DNA of 64,000 bases from Bog-473 sp963750075 (lineage in GTDB: Bacteria > Actinomycetota > Acidimicrobiia > Acidimicrobiales > RAAP-2). The DNA lies in NCBI GenBank assembly GCA_963750075.1, contig CAVVPG010000004.1, forward strand, positions 806,001 to 870,000, written 5' to 3'. The notes below the pieces were generated by a model. The model did not search any database. It saw only the letters and a program-made list of their open reading frames with translations, and was not told the origin of the DNA. Both the position numbers and the translations under genes were made by a program. Below are positions 48,553 to 58,068 of the stretch, in pieces; within the stretch, counting starts at the first letter, position 1, and every line of letters starts with the position of its first letter.

Positions 48553-48556
48553 CAGG

Positions 48557-49015
48557 CTACGCCCCGTCGACGATGACGAAGAGGAGGTCGGCCTCGCAGG
48601 CGGTCTGCCCGCCCACCGACGCCGTGCCGTGCCCCTTGCCCCCACGGGCCGACAGCCGGTCCATGGCCACCGCGAGCTCGAGGGTCTCCCCCGGGACGAC
48701 CTGGCGGCGGAAGCGCGCGCGCTCGATGCCGCCGAAGAGCGGGAGCTTTCCGGAGTAGCGCGGGTCGAGGAGGACGGCGATGCCGCCGACCTGCGCCAGC
48801 GACTCGACCATGAGGACGCCCGGCAGGGTGGGGCGCCCTGGGAAGTGCCCGGCGAAGAACGGCTCCTCGCCCGTCAGTTGCCACGTGCCGCGGGCCGAGA
48901 CGCCCGGCTCGACCGCGGTCACCTCGGTCACGAAGAGAAACGGGGCACGGTGCGGCAACACCTCGTCCGGGCGCGGCAACGCCGTCAACGCCGTCGTCCC
49001 TCCGTCATCGACCAC
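48557..49015 (-). CDS. fabZ: 3-hydroxyacyl-ACP dehydratase FabZ
   Basis: Dehydrates 3-hydroxyacyl-ACP in type II fatty acid synthesis. 152 residues of a single hotdog fold with the catalytic pair in AGHFPGRPTLPGVLMVESLAQ (His57 and Glu71). The GTG start overlaps the end of the NYN-S1 gene by 11 nt and the stop is 4 nt from xth. The family is clear; a lone fabZ here without fabA/fabI neighbours gives no more context. Confidence 0.93.
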   Translation of the reverse strand: MVDDGGTTALTALPRPDEVLPHRAPFLFVTEVTAVEPGVSARGTWQLTGEEPFFAGHFPGRPTLPGVLMVESLAQVGGIAVLLDPRYSGKLPLFGGIERARFRRQVVPGETLELAVAMDRLSARGGKGHGTASVGGQTACEADLLFVIVDGA

Positions 49016-50387
49016 GCGCCCTGGCCGTCTTCTTGGCCGGCGCTTTCTTTGCCTTGGCCGCCTTCTTCACCGGCGCCGCCGCCTTCTTGGCTGCCTTCCT
49101 CGCGGCGGCGGCCTTCTTGGTCGTCTTCTTGGCCGCCGCCTCCTTCGCCGGCGCGGTCGCCTTCTTCGCCGGAGGCTTCTTGGCCGGCGCGGCCGCCTTC
49201 TTGCGTGTGGCACGTGGCGCCTCGGGCTCGGGTGCCGGAAGCGCCAGCTCCGCGACGCGACGCGGCGGGTCCAGGCCGGCCAGCACGAACGGGCGCACCT
49301 CGCCCTTCTTGAGCACCTGGCGGGCCTTCGTCGGCGGCGGCGTCCCCATGGCGGTCAGCGGGATGTAGCAGTGCAGCGCTCCCCCGCCGGGCATCGCGAC
49401 GTCGACCATGGCGCCGTGCGAGGTGAACGAGACCACCTCGCCCTCAATGGTGCTCCCGACGGTGAACGCGGCGACGAAGTTGATGAAGGCCAGGGGCTCG
49501 TTGACAGCCGGCGGCGGGCTCGACTGCTTGTTCTGGGGCCGGGCGGGCGGCGGGGCAGGCGCTGCTCCGGCTTTGGCCTGGGCGCCCTTCCCCTCCCCGT
49601 CCTTCCCGTCGTCCCTCTTGGCCTTGACCCCCCGCTGGGGCGCCGCCTTCTTGGCCGCGGCATGCTTCTTCGTGGCCCCCCTGGACTTGGCGGGTTCCGG
49701 CGGGTGCAGGGCCTCCTCGACCGCCTCGTCGACCGCGCTGGAGAAGACCGGGTCGAGCTTGGCCCGTCGCGGCGGCGGCGTGCTCGGCGCGATGGGCCAG
49801 GACGTGTCCACCGGCGCCGCCTTCTTCGCCGACTTCTTGGCCTTCGACGCCTTCTTGGCGGCCTTCTTGGCGGCCCGGGCCAGCTCCGCCGCCTTCGCAG
49901 GGGCGGACTCGGGGTCCTTCTTGGCCTTCGCCTCGGCCGTGGCCGCCCGGCTCTTGGGGCCCCGGATGGGCAGTCGGGGCGTGAAGATCCAACCCACCCC
50001 CGGCACCGGCTTGCCGCCGATCAGGCGGCCGTCGTCGAAGAGCCACGGGTGCTCGCCGTGGAACTCCTGGAACGAGTCGTTGGACAGGACGATGGCCCCG
50101 GTGCGCTCGGCGATCCGCAGGACGAATGCGTCCCCGCGGCCGATGGCGCCTGCCGGCGGGGAGATGATCTCCCCGTTCAGCATGGCCTCGCGGACCTCCT
50201 CGCGCTCGGCGTCCGAGACGCGGTGCTCGAACGTGGCATCGACCACCACGATGATGCTGGAGCCCGGGTCCTCTGCGGCGTATGCCCGCACGGCCTCATC
50301 GAGCTGCTTCAGGCTGGGAGAGGTGCGCCCTTCGGTGGCGAGGTTGGACCCGTCCACCACGACGTGATGCGGGTCAGCCAATGGCAC
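49005..50387 (-). CDS. NYN-type nuclease fused to S1 domain with histone H1-like tail
   Basis: A 460-residue fusion. Residues 1-140 form a Zc3h12a-like NYN/PIN nuclease domain: VVVDGSNLATEG (Asp12), VVVDATFEHR (Asp50), GRGDAFVLRIAERTGAIVLS (Asp86) and SNDSFQEF (Asp104). After a Lys/Ala/Pro linker an S1-like RNA-binding fold lies at about 309-383 (GSTIEGEVVSFTSHGAMVDV). The last 65 residues are AKKPAAK-type repeats as in histone H1 or Lsr2-like tails. It probably cleaves or processes RNA and may bind nucleic acid through the tail. GTG 50387 overlaps the end of kgd by 14 nt. The exact target is unknown. Confidence 0.75.
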   Translation of the reverse strand: MPLADPHHVVVDGSNLATEGRTSPSLKQLDEAVRAYAAEDPGSSIIVVVDATFEHRVSDAEREEVREAMLNGEIISPPAGAIGRGDAFVLRIAERTGAIVLSNDSFQEFHGEHPWLFDDGRLIGGKPVPGVGWIFTPRLPIRGPKSRAATAEAKAKKDPESAPAKAAELARAAKKAAKKASKAKKSAKKAAPVDTSWPIAPSTPPPRRAKLDPVFSSAVDEAVEEALHPPEPAKSRGATKKHAAAKKAAPQRGVKAKRDDGKDGEGKGAQAKAGAAPAPPPARPQNKQSSPPPAVNEPLAFINFVAAFTVGSTIEGEVVSFTSHGAMVDVAMPGGGALHCYIPLTAMGTPPPTKARQVLKKGEVRPFVLAGLDPPRRVAELALPAPEPEAPRATRKKAAAPAKKPPAKKATAPAKEAAAKKTTKKAAAARKAAKKAAAPVKKAAKAKKAPAKKTARARGR

Positions 50388-53300
50388 GTCGCAAGAGATC
50401 GGCCTGCTCCAGCTGGTGCAGGGCGGCGCTGCCGATGGCGGGGCTGGCCGACTCGGGCCGGCTCACGTGGCGGAGCTTCAGGCGGTCGGGCAGACAGGCG
50501 TGGAGCCGGGCGTGCACGAAGGACCAGGCTCCCATGTTCTCGGGCTCCTCCTGCAACCACACCACCTCGCTCGCCTGGTCGTAGCGCTCGAAGACCCCGG
50601 TCAGCTGTTCGACCGGCCACGGGTAGACCTGCTCCATCCAGACGATGGCGACCCCGGCCGCCTCCTCGGGACCGAGCTCCGCCCGCCGCTGCTCGGCCTC
50701 GTGGCCGATCTTGCCGCTGCACAGCACGACGCGACGGACCGCGCCCGGATCCTCGACCGACGCGTCGTCGATGACGGCGCGGAAGGACCCCGAGGTCAGC
50801 TCCGAGAAGGTCGATCGGGACGCGTGGGCCCGCAGCAGTGACTTCGGCGTGACGACGACGAGGGGGCGCTTGGGGGCCAGCAACGCCTGGGAGCGCAGCA
50901 GGTGGAAGTACTGCGCCGAGGTGGAAGGGATGGTGACGCGCAAGTTGTTGCGGGCGCTCAGCGAGAGGAACCGCTCGAACCGGGAGGACGAGTGCTCGGG
51001 GCCCTGTCCCTCGTACCCGTGCGGCAGCAGCAGCACGAGGCCCGAGTACTGCGCCCACTTGTTCTCGGCGGCCACGAGGAAGTTGTCGATGATGATCTGC
51101 GCCCCGTTGGCGAAGTCGCCGAACTGGGCCTCCCAGGCCACCAGTGCCTCGGGCGCCTCGACCGAGTAGCCGTACTCGAAGCCGACGGCGGCGTACTCCG
51201 ACAGCAGGGAGTCACGCACCGTGAAGTTGCCCATCTCCCCCGCCGGCTCGAGCTCGGCGGCCCCGATGCGGCGCAGGCCGTCGCGGATGTGGGCCAGCGG
51301 GACGTACTCCTCGCCGTTGGCGTAGTCCACCAACACGGCATGGCGGTGGCTGAAGGTGCCGCGGCGGGTGTCCTGACCGGTCAGGCGCACGTTCACGCCC
51401 TCGAACATGAGCGAGCCGATGGCCAGCGCCTCGGCGAGCGCCCAGTCCACGTGCCCGCCGGCGACCAGCTCGTCGCGCTGGGCGAACTGGCGCTCGAGCT
51501 TGGGGTGGACGGTGAACCCATCGGGCACGGAGCGCACGACGACCGAGAGCGCCCGCAGCACCTCGGGTGCCACACCGGTCTCGACCGTGGGGAACGCCAC
51601 CGGGCCGGCGTCGGGCACCGGCAGCTCGGTGGGGGTGAGCGACGGCTCCTGGCGCACCTCGTCCAGCACCGCCTGCAGCTTGGCGTTGAAGTCGTCGAGC
51701 GCGGACTCGGCCTGCTCCAGCGTGATGTCACCCCGGCGGACGAGCGTCTCCGTGTAGAGCTTGCGCACCGAGCGCTTGGCGTCGATCCGCTGGTACATCA
51801 GCGGCTGGGTGTAGCTGGGGTCGTCGCCCTCGTTGTGGCCGTGCTTGCGATAGCAGACGAGGTCGATGACCACGTCCTTGTGGAATGTCTGGCGGAAGGC
51901 GAAGGCCAGACGGGCCGCCCGCACGCAGGCCTCGGGGTCGTCGCCGTTGACGTGGAAGATGGGCGCCTGGACCATCTTGGCCACGTCGGTCGGGTACACC
52001 GACGTGCGGGCCGACGTCGGTGCGGTCGTGAAGCCCAGCTGGTTGTTGATGACGACATGGACGGTGCCGCCGGTCCGGTAGCCCGAGAGCCCGGAGAGGT
52101 TGAGCGTCTCGGCCACGACGCCCTGGCCGGCGAAGGCGGCGTCGCCGTGGATGAGGACGGACATGCACGGGAACCCGAATGTGCCGTCGGCGGCCGCGGC
52201 CGGAGTGCCGTCGGTCGGCGGCGAGAGCCGGTCCTGCTTGGCCCTGGTCATGCCCTCGACCACCGGGTCGACGGCCTCGAGGTGTGAGGGGTTCGACGCC
52301 ACCGTGATCGGCAGCTCCTCCCCCGCGCTGCCGTGGAAGACGCCGCGAGCGCCCTTGTGGTACTTGACGTCGCCCGAGCCCTGCACCGACTCGGGATCGA
52401 GATTGCCCTCAAACTCCTCGAAGATCTCCTTGTAGGACTTGCCGACGATGTTGGCCAGGACGTTGAGCCGGCCCCGGTGCGCCATCCCCATCACGACCTC
52501 GGCCACGCCGGAGCCCGCGGCGCCGTCGAGCAGGGCGTCGAGGAGCACGATGGTCGACTCGGCGCCCTCCAGGCCGAAACGCTTCTGGCCCACGTAGCGG
52601 GTGTGGAGGAAGCGCTCGAAGACCTCGGCCGCGTTCAGGCGGTCGAGGATGTGTCGCTGCTCGTCTGGGTTGAGCGAGATGGGCTGGCCCTCGACGTGCT
52701 GTTGGATCCAGCGTTTCTGCTCGGGGTCCTGGATGTGCATGTACTCGATGCCCAGGGTGCGGCAGTACGCGTCGCGCAGGATGTGCAGGATGTCCTCGAG
52801 CGTCGCCGTCTCGCGGCCAGCCAGGCCGTCCGCCACGAACTGGCGCGGCAGGTCCCAGATGGTGAGGCCGTAGCTCAGCGGGTCGAGCTCGGGGTGGATG
52901 TGCGGCGGCTCGGCGTCGAGCGGGTCCAGGTGGGCGATGAGGTGCCCGCGCACGCGGTACATGTTGATGAGCGTCTGCACGCGCACTTGCTTGATCAGCC
53001 GCTGGTGCTCGCTCTCGCCGGTGCCCACGCCGGCGTTGTTGTCGCTCTGCCACCGCACGGGCTCGTAGGGCACGCCCATCGACTCGAAGACCTGGTCGTA
53101 GAAGCCGTCGGCCCCGGTCAGGAGTGCGGCGACCCGGGCCAGGAAGAGCCCCGACTCGGCGCCCTGGATGATGCGGTGGTCGTAGGTGGACGTGAGCGTG
53201 ACGACCTTGCCCAGCCCGAGCTGCGCCAGCACGCGGGGGTCGGCCGCCTCGTAGCCCGCCGGGTAGCCGAGCGCGCCCACACCGATGATGGCGCCCTGAC

Positions 53301-54087
53301 CGGGCATCAGGCGCGGCACGGACTGGACCGTACCCAGGGTCCCGGGGTTGGTCAGCGACACCGTCGTCCCGCTGAAGTCGTCGGGTCCGATCTTGTTCGT
53401 GTGGATCTTGCGGATCAGGTCCTCGTAGGCCAGCACGAACGAGCGGAAGTCCAGGGTGTCCGCGTCCTTGATGCACGGCACCAACAGGGTGCGGGTGCCG
53501 TCGCTCTTCTCCTGGTCCACCGCCAGGCCCAGCCCGACGTGCTTGTGGTGCACGACACCGGGCTTGCCCGTGCCGTCGGCGTCCTCGACGAAAGCGGCGT
53601 TGAGCGCGGGAACGTCGCTCAGGGCGCGCACGACGGCATACCCGATGATGTGGGTGAAGCTGACCTTGGCCCCTGTGGTGCGGGCCAGCTGGTTGTTGAG
53701 GACAAGGCGGTTGACCTCGAGCAGGCGCGCCGGCACCGTGCGCACGCTGGTCGCCGTGGGTACGGTCAGGCTGGCTTCCATGTTGGCGACGATCCGCGAG
53801 GCGGCGCCCCGCAGGACGGTGGCCCGCTCGTCACCCGCCTCGGCGACGGGGGCGGGGGCCGGGGTGGCGGCCTCCGGGGCGGCGGCCTGGGTCGGGGCCG
53901 CAGCGTGCGGCTCGGCAGGAGCCTGGGCGGGGATGGGTGCGGGTACGGGTGCCGGCCGGTAGTCGGCGAAGAACTCCCGCCAGCTCTCGCTGACCGAGCC
54001 GGGGTCGGCCAGGAACCGGTCGTACATGTCGTCGACCAGCCACGCGTTGGGGCCGAAAGAGCCTCCCGCGCCACCGAACTGGGTCAT
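50374..54087 (-). CDS. kgd: Multifunctional 2-oxoglutarate decarboxylase/dehydrogenase Kgd
   Basis: The actinobacterial fusion of 2-oxoglutarate dehydrogenase E1 with the E2 acyltransferase core; TCA cycle. At 1,237 residues it is close to mycobacterial Kgd. The short N-terminal E1 segment (GPNAWLVDDMYDRFLADPGS) is followed by a Pro/Ala linker (about 45-95), the succinyltransferase domain (about 105-340, ending in TSTYDHRIIQGAESG), and the E1 thiamine domain (GMAHRGRLNVLANIVGK, HGDAAFAGQGVVAETLNLS, GHNEGDDPSYTQPLMY). No lipoyl domain is seen, as expected of the family. ATG 54087 is 6 nt after TAGGGT, so leaderless transcription is likely. It begins an operon with the NYN-S1, fabZ and xth genes. 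Confidence 0.97.
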   Translation of the reverse strand: MTQFGGAGGSFGPNAWLVDDMYDRFLADPGSVSESWREFFADYRPAPVPAPIPAQAPAEPHAAAPTQAAAPEAATPAPAPVAEAGDERATVLRGAASRIVANMEASLTVPTATSVRTVPARLLEVNRLVLNNQLARTTGAKVSFTHIIGYAVVRALSDVPALNAAFVEDADGTGKPGVVHHKHVGLGLAVDQEKSDGTRTLLVPCIKDADTLDFRSFVLAYEDLIRKIHTNKIGPDDFSGTTVSLTNPGTLGTVQSVPRLMPGQGAIIGVGALGYPAGYEAADPRVLAQLGLGKVVTLTSTYDHRIIQGAESGLFLARVAALLTGADGFYDQVFESMGVPYEPVRWQSDNNAGVGTGESEHQRLIKQVRVQTLINMYRVRGHLIAHLDPLDAEPPHIHPELDPLSYGLTIWDLPRQFVADGLAGRETATLEDILHILRDAYCRTLGIEYMHIQDPEQKRWIQQHVEGQPISLNPDEQRHILDRLNAAEVFERFLHTRYVGQKRFGLEGAESTIVLLDALLDGAAGSGVAEVVMGMAHRGRLNVLANIVGKSYKEIFEEFEGNLDPESVQGSGDVKYHKGARGVFHGSAGEELPITVASNPSHLEAVDPVVEGMTRAKQDRLSPPTDGTPAAAADGTFGFPCMSVLIHGDAAFAGQGVVAETLNLSGLSGYRTGGTVHVVINNQLGFTTAPTSARTSVYPTDVAKMVQAPIFHVNGDDPEACVRAARLAFAFRQTFHKDVVIDLVCYRKHGHNEGDDPSYTQPLMYQRIDAKRSVRKLYTETLVRRGDITLEQAESALDDFNAKLQAVLDEVRQEPSLTPTELPVPDAGPVAFPTVETGVAPEVLRALSVVVRSVPDGFTVHPKLERQFAQRDELVAGGHVDWALAEALAIGSLMFEGVNVRLTGQDTRRGTFSHRHAVLVDYANGEEYVPLAHIRDGLRRIGAAELEPAGEMGNFTVRDSLLSEYAAVGFEYGYSVEAPEALVAWEAQFGDFANGAQIIIDNFLVAAENKWAQYSGLVLLLPHGYEGQGPEHSSSRFERFLSLSARNNLRVTIPSTSAQYFHLLRSQALLAPKRPLVVVTPKSLLRAHASRSTFSELTSGSFRAVIDDASVEDPGAVRRVVLCSGKIGHEAEQRRAELGPEEAAGVAIVWMEQVYPWPVEQLTGVFERYDQASEVVWLQEEPENMGAWSFVHARLHACLPDRLKLRHVSRPESASPAIGSAALHQLEQADLLRRAIG

Positions 54088-54093
54088 GGGTCA

Positions 54094-54137
54094 ACCCTAC
54101 CGGCGGCGGTCGGGCTCGGGAGGCGGGTTGGTAGCGT
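54094..54137. promoter_or_regulatory. Divergent promoter region of kgd and hydrolase
   Basis: TAGGGT on the minus strand (54099-54094) is 6 nt from the kgd ATG; TAGCGT on the plus strand (54132-54137) is 11 nt from the hydrolase ATG 54149. Both resemble the TAnnnT elements before other genes of the window. No clear -35 motif is visible. Confidence 0.4.
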
Positions 54138-54148
54138 CTCACCTGCCC

Positions 54149-54955
54149 ATGCGCTATCCGGCGGCCCTCCACGTCCTCTCGCGGCCGGCCGCCGCGCCCG
54201 GCGCCGCCACCGTGGTCTTCGTCCACGGGTCGCTCGACCGGGGCGAGAGCTTCCGGCGCGTCATGCGCCGGCTGCCGGACCTGACCACCCTGTCGTACGA
54301 CCGGAGGGGCTACCAGGGCTCGCGGGGCGGCGAAGTGGTGGACCTGGGCGGCCACATGGAGGACCTCCTCGCCATCGGGGAGGAGTCGCGGGCGGCGGCG
54401 GGCGGACCGGTGGTCGCCGTCGGCCACAGCCTCGGGGGCGACGTAGTGGTGGGCGCCGCCCTGGCCGAGCCCCGTGCCTTCGACGCCATCGGGGCCTTCG
54501 AGCCGCCGATGCCCTGGCTGGGCCTCCGCCGTGACCGGCCGGGCGAGGCCCGGCCCTGGCCGGCGATCGCCGGGGACCCGGGTGAGGAGGTCGAGCGCTT
54601 CTTCTCGCGGATGGTGGGTGCCGCGGCCTGGGCCCGACTCAGCGAGCAGGGCCGGGCGGAGCGGCGGGCCGACGGGCCGGCGCTGGTGGCCGACCTGCGC
54701 AGCCTGCGGGGCGAGGGCCCACCCTTCGACGTCGCCGCCCTCGGCGTCCCCTCCGTGTTCGGCATGGGCGGGCCGACGACGCAGCCGCATCATCGCGCCA
54801 GCGTGCAGTGGCTGGGCGAGCACGTCTCCGGCGCGGAGGTCTACGAGATCGAGGGGGCCCAGCACGGCGCGCACCTGTCGCACCCGGACCACTTCGCGGC
54901 GCTGACGCGGCGCGTGGTGGAGCGCGCCGGGCGGCCGAGCGCGGGCGCCGACTGA
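54149..54955 (+). CDS. Alpha/beta hydrolase
   Basis: A 268-residue cytoplasmic hydrolase of the alpha/beta fold. VVFVHGSLDRGESF supplies the oxyanion region, VAVGHSLGGDVVVGAAL the nucleophile elbow (Ser in GHSLG), and the His is in GAQHGAHLSHPDHF near the end; an Asp in the middle is less clear. It is probably an esterase or lipase-like enzyme of unknown substrate. ATG 54149 is chosen; it is divergent from kgd. Confidence 0.85.
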   Translation: MRYPAALHVLSRPAAAPGAATVVFVHGSLDRGESFRRVMRRLPDLTTLSYDRRGYQGSRGGEVVDLGGHMEDLLAIGEESRAAAGGPVVAVGHSLGGDVVVGAALAEPRAFDAIGAFEPPMPWLGLRRDRPGEARPWPAIAGDPGEEVERFFSRMVGAAAWARLSEQGRAERRADGPALVADLRSLRGEGPPFDVAALGVPSVFGMGGPTTQPHHRASVQWLGEHVSGAEVYEIEGAQHGAHLSHPDHFAALTRRVVERAGRPSAGAD

Positions 54956-54985
54956 GGAGAAGAAGGACGGGCGGGCCGGCGCGAA

Positions 54986-55930
54986 TTACGCGGACGAGAA
55001 GGGCAGCCCGCCGTCGGGGACCGCGGAGGACGGGTGCTTGAGCCGCCGTGACAGCATCTCGTCGTACTCCACCCCCTTGCCCTCGCTCTTCATGCCCGTG
55101 ACCAGCGGCGAGTTGGAGAGGAACACCGCGCCCATGAACATCACCAGGAGCGAGATGGCCTCGAGCGGCCCGTAGGCGCCGGACGTCCGCAGGGTGTCGC
55201 CGTAGAGGGCGATGCCGAGGCAGATGCTCACGAGCGGGTCGACCAGGACCAGGGTCGACTGCGATGCCGCCAGGGGGCCGGCGTGGAACGCGTTCTGCGT
55301 GAGGAAGAGCCCGAGCAGGCCGAAGGCGATGACGCCGTAGGTCTGCCAGTGCTCGAAGAGGGTGACCCAGTCGTTCGCCGCGTAGTTGCTGACCACCTTG
55401 ATCAGGGCGGCGGTGAACGCGAAGGCCATGGCCGCCGCGCTGCCGAACATGGCGGCCTTCCACCAGCGGGCACCCCAGCGCGTCGCGACGACCGCCACGA
55501 CGATCAGGAAGGTGGTGCTGCCGCCGACCACGATCCAACCCAGGTTGGTGGGCACCTCGGACCCGCCACCCGGCGCCGCGAAGTAGAGGAACCCGGAGAG
55601 CCCGAACGCGATGGCCGAGGCCCCGATCCACTCCCGCGCGGAGATGGAGAAGCGGAAGTAGGTCCCGAGGATGGCCACCAGGAACAACAGCTCCATCGTG
55701 AGGATGGGCTGCACCACCGAGAGCCGCCCGATGTGCAGCGCGAAGGACTGCAACAAGAAGGAACAGATCATGAAGCCGAAGCCCAGCAGCCAGACGCCCC
55801 GTCGGATGGCGTGGGCCATGAGGCTCAGCCGCATCGTCGACTCCTCGGGGGCGTCCTCGACGCCCATGCGCTGGAACACGCTGGTCAGCGCATTAGAAAG
55901 TGCCGCTGCGACCGCTAGGACGTAGACCAT
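54986..55930 (-). CDS. DMT-type (EamA-like) transporter
   Basis: A 314-residue membrane protein with nine or ten hydrophobic segments in the pattern of the drug/metabolite transporter superfamily, including the duplicated EamA-like half starting MVYVLAVAAALSNALTSVFQ and a second half with LVLVDPLVSICLGIALYGDT. The polar C-tail is cytoplasmic. GAGG lies 4 nt before ATG 55930, and TAAATT further upstream may be the -10. The substrate is unknown. Its 3' end faces the hydrolase end, 30 nt away. Confidence 0.8.
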   Translation of the reverse strand: MVYVLAVAAALSNALTSVFQRMGVEDAPEESTMRLSLMAHAIRRGVWLLGFGFMICSFLLQSFALHIGRLSVVQPILTMELLFLVAILGTYFRFSISAREWIGASAIAFGLSGFLYFAAPGGGSEVPTNLGWIVVGGSTTFLIVVAVVATRWGARWWKAAMFGSAAAMAFAFTAALIKVVSNYAANDWVTLFEHWQTYGVIAFGLLGLFLTQNAFHAGPLAASQSTLVLVDPLVSICLGIALYGDTLRTSGAYGPLEAISLLVMFMGAVFLSNSPLVTGMKSEGKGVEYDEMLSRRLKHPSSAVPDGGLPFSSA

Positions 55931-56247
55931 CGCCTCGACGTCAATTTAGTTGTCCATCGTCACGGACCACGCAGTCTGCTCCCAGCCCGGACCCAGGTTC
56001 GATCCCGTGCACCGGATGGACCCTCTGACGCAGGAATCGTGTGCCGGGTGGCGCAGGGCACCGGATCGGGTCCGTCTCCTGCGCGTTCCTGCAGAAATTC
56101 CCGGCGGCATGACCCAAAGGAATGTGGCAATTGGGTTACGTTTACGAACAATCTTCCGACAGATGGGAGTGGCCTTCCGACACTGACGGTGGAGGAAGAG
56201 CGGGGTCATCGGCCGTCACCGGGGCGGTCGGCAAACAAGGGAGCGCT
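55931..56247. promoter_or_regulatory. Gene-free divergent region before the peptide ABC operon
   Basis: 317 nt. The AT-richer stretch around 56120-56150 (TTGGGTTACGTTTACG) could hold a promoter for the binding-protein gene; TAAATT on the minus strand near 55943 may serve the DMT gene. AAGGGAG before ATG 56248 is the ribosome site. A GGTTCGATCCC block at 55998 is not part of a tRNA fold. Confidence 0.35.
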
Positions 56248-57996
56248 ATGGGACTGAAGGGGTTAGTGAAGCGGTCGGCATTCGCCGCCTTGGCGGCAGG
56301 GGCGCTGAGCGTGTCCGTCGTGGCGGTGACGCCATCGGTCAGCGGAGCGTCGACGAAGGCGTCGTCCTCCTCGGGTGGCACGGCCACCATGGCGCTGGAC
56401 GAGAACCTGGCCGGTTTCAACATCAACACGTCGGCCGCCTCCGAGTACGTGCTCCAAGAGATCATGAACTTGGTGTGGCCCCAGGCCTTCATCATCAACA
56501 ACAAGCTCCAGCCGGTCATGAACAGCCAGCTCCTCCAGAGCGCCACCGAGACCAGCAGCAACCCGCAGACCATCGTCTACACCCTGAACCCCAAGGCGGT
56601 GTGGTCCGACGGCACGCCCATCACGGCCGACGACTTCATCTACAACTGGCAAGCCCAGAGCGGGAACCCGGCCTACACCGACGTCGGGGGCAAGCCCTAC
56701 GACTCGGCGTCGACCGCCGGCTACAACCAGATCCAGTCCGTCGTGGGCTCCAACCCCTCCGGTGGCGCCGCCTGCGCACCGGGGAGCACGGCCGACCGCA
56801 ACGTCGGCCTGTGCCCGAACGGCCGCACCGTCACGGTCACGTTCAAGCCCTCCTTCACCGACTGGAAGAGCATCTACACCGACATCGTCCCGGCCCACAT
56901 CGCCCGGACGGTCGGCTGGAACACCGGCTTCGTCGGCCCGACCCAGACCATCTCGGGCAGCTGGTACACCATCACCAGCTACAACGAGAACCAGTCGCTG
57001 GTCCTCACCCGCAACCCCACCTACTGGAGCACCCCGGGCAAGCTCGACAAGATCGTCTTCCAGTTCTTCTCGGACGACACGCAGGAGGTGCCGGCCCTGC
57101 AGAACAAGGAGGTCGACATCATCAACCCGGCGACGGTCAACCTCTCCATCGTCCAGACCGCCAACCAGGTGTCCGGCACCACGAAGGTCACCATCCCCGG
57201 GCTCGAGTTCGAGCACTTCGACTTCAACGAGGCCGACCCGTACCTGGCCCGTGTGGGCATCCGCCAGGCCATCGCCCACGGCGTGAACCGTCAGGCACTG
57301 ATCGCCCGCACGGTGGGTGAGATCTCGAGCAGCATCAAGCCGCTCGGCAGCCGGATGTACGTGAGCACCCAGCCCCAGTACAAGGCCACCGCCTTCGCCT
57401 ACAGCCCCAGCACGTCGGCATCGCTGCTCAAGGAGCAGGGCTTCACCAAGGGCTCCGACGGCTACTGGCACCCGAACTACGGGCCGCAGAAGGGCCAGGA
57501 CCTGACCTTCACGATCCAGTCGACATCGGGCAACAGCATCCGCGCCCAGACCGAGGAGCTCTTCCAGGCCCAGATGAAGGCGATCGGGATCAAGATCAAC
57601 ATCCAGAACTACGACGCGCAGACGTTCTTCGGGACCAACCTGGTCCAGGGCACGTACCAGATCGGCGAGTTCGCCTGGGTGCCGACGCCCTTCGTGTCGA
57701 GCAACCAGTCCATCTACTGCTCGTACACCAACACGGCCAAGTGCGGGCAGAACTGGATCCACTTCGCCGACTCGCAGGTGGACAACCTGCTGGCGACGGG
57801 CTCGGCGGCGCCCAGCGCCGCCCAGGAGACGGAGGACTACAACAAGGCCGACGCCATCCTCTGGCAGCAGATGGCCACGCTTCCCCTGTACCAGAAGCCG
57901 CAGTTCTGGGCCTGGTCCAACAACCTGAAGGGTGTGCTGCCGAACACGTCGAGTGTCGGCGTCACCTGGAACGCCGAGAACTGGTCCATCGGCTAG
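56248..57996 (+). CDS. Peptide ABC transporter substrate-binding protein (SBP family 5)
   Basis: A 582-residue exported solute-binding protein of the DppA/OppA type. A Sec signal (KRSAFAALAAGALSVSVVAV, cut near residue 33) has no lipobox Cys, so it is either released or held otherwise. The family hallmark WSDGTPITADDFIYNWQA is present, and the C-lobe contains TFTIQSTSGNSIRAQTEELF. ATG 56248 with AAGGGAG upstream decides the start. It is the first gene of an SBP-permease-permease-ATPase-ATPase operon and is separated from it by a strong hairpin, which fits higher expression of the binding protein. The peptide or nickel-type substrate is unknown. Confidence 0.93.
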   Translation: MGLKGLVKRSAFAALAAGALSVSVVAVTPSVSGASTKASSSSGGTATMALDENLAGFNINTSAASEYVLQEIMNLVWPQAFIINNKLQPVMNSQLLQSATETSSNPQTIVYTLNPKAVWSDGTPITADDFIYNWQAQSGNPAYTDVGGKPYDSASTAGYNQIQSVVGSNPSGGAACAPGSTADRNVGLCPNGRTVTVTFKPSFTDWKSIYTDIVPAHIARTVGWNTGFVGPTQTISGSWYTITSYNENQSLVLTRNPTYWSTPGKLDKIVFQFFSDDTQEVPALQNKEVDIINPATVNLSIVQTANQVSGTTKVTIPGLEFEHFDFNEADPYLARVGIRQAIAHGVNRQALIARTVGEISSSIKPLGSRMYVSTQPQYKATAFAYSPSTSASLLKEQGFTKGSDGYWHPNYGPQKGQDLTFTIQSTSGNSIRAQTEELFQAQMKAIGIKINIQNYDAQTFFGTNLVQGTYQIGEFAWVPTPFVSSNQSIYCSYTNTAKCGQNWIHFADSQVDNLLATGSAAPSAAQETEDYNKADAILWQQMATLPLYQKPQFWAWSNNLKGVLPNTSSVGVTWNAENWSIG

Positions 57997-58016
57997 GCCA
58001 GGCCCATAGGAACGCG

Positions 58017-58052
58017 AAGGAGGGACGGGCCGTGATCGGTCCGTCCCTCCTT
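58017..58052 (+). terminator. Strong hairpin between the SBP and permease genes
   Basis: 12-bp perfect arms (58017-58028 and 58041-58052; AAGGAGGGACGG/CCGTCCCTCCTT) extend inward by three more pairs including one G-U. There is no U-run, so partial termination or protection of the SBP message from 3' decay are both possible. Confidence 0.7.
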
Positions 58053-58068
58053 CAACTTCTGCGGCTCG

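Noticed and set aside
55990..56025. tRNA-like T-arm sequence GGTTCGATCCC
   Set aside because: The flanking bases cannot form a T-stem or an acceptor stem on either strand.
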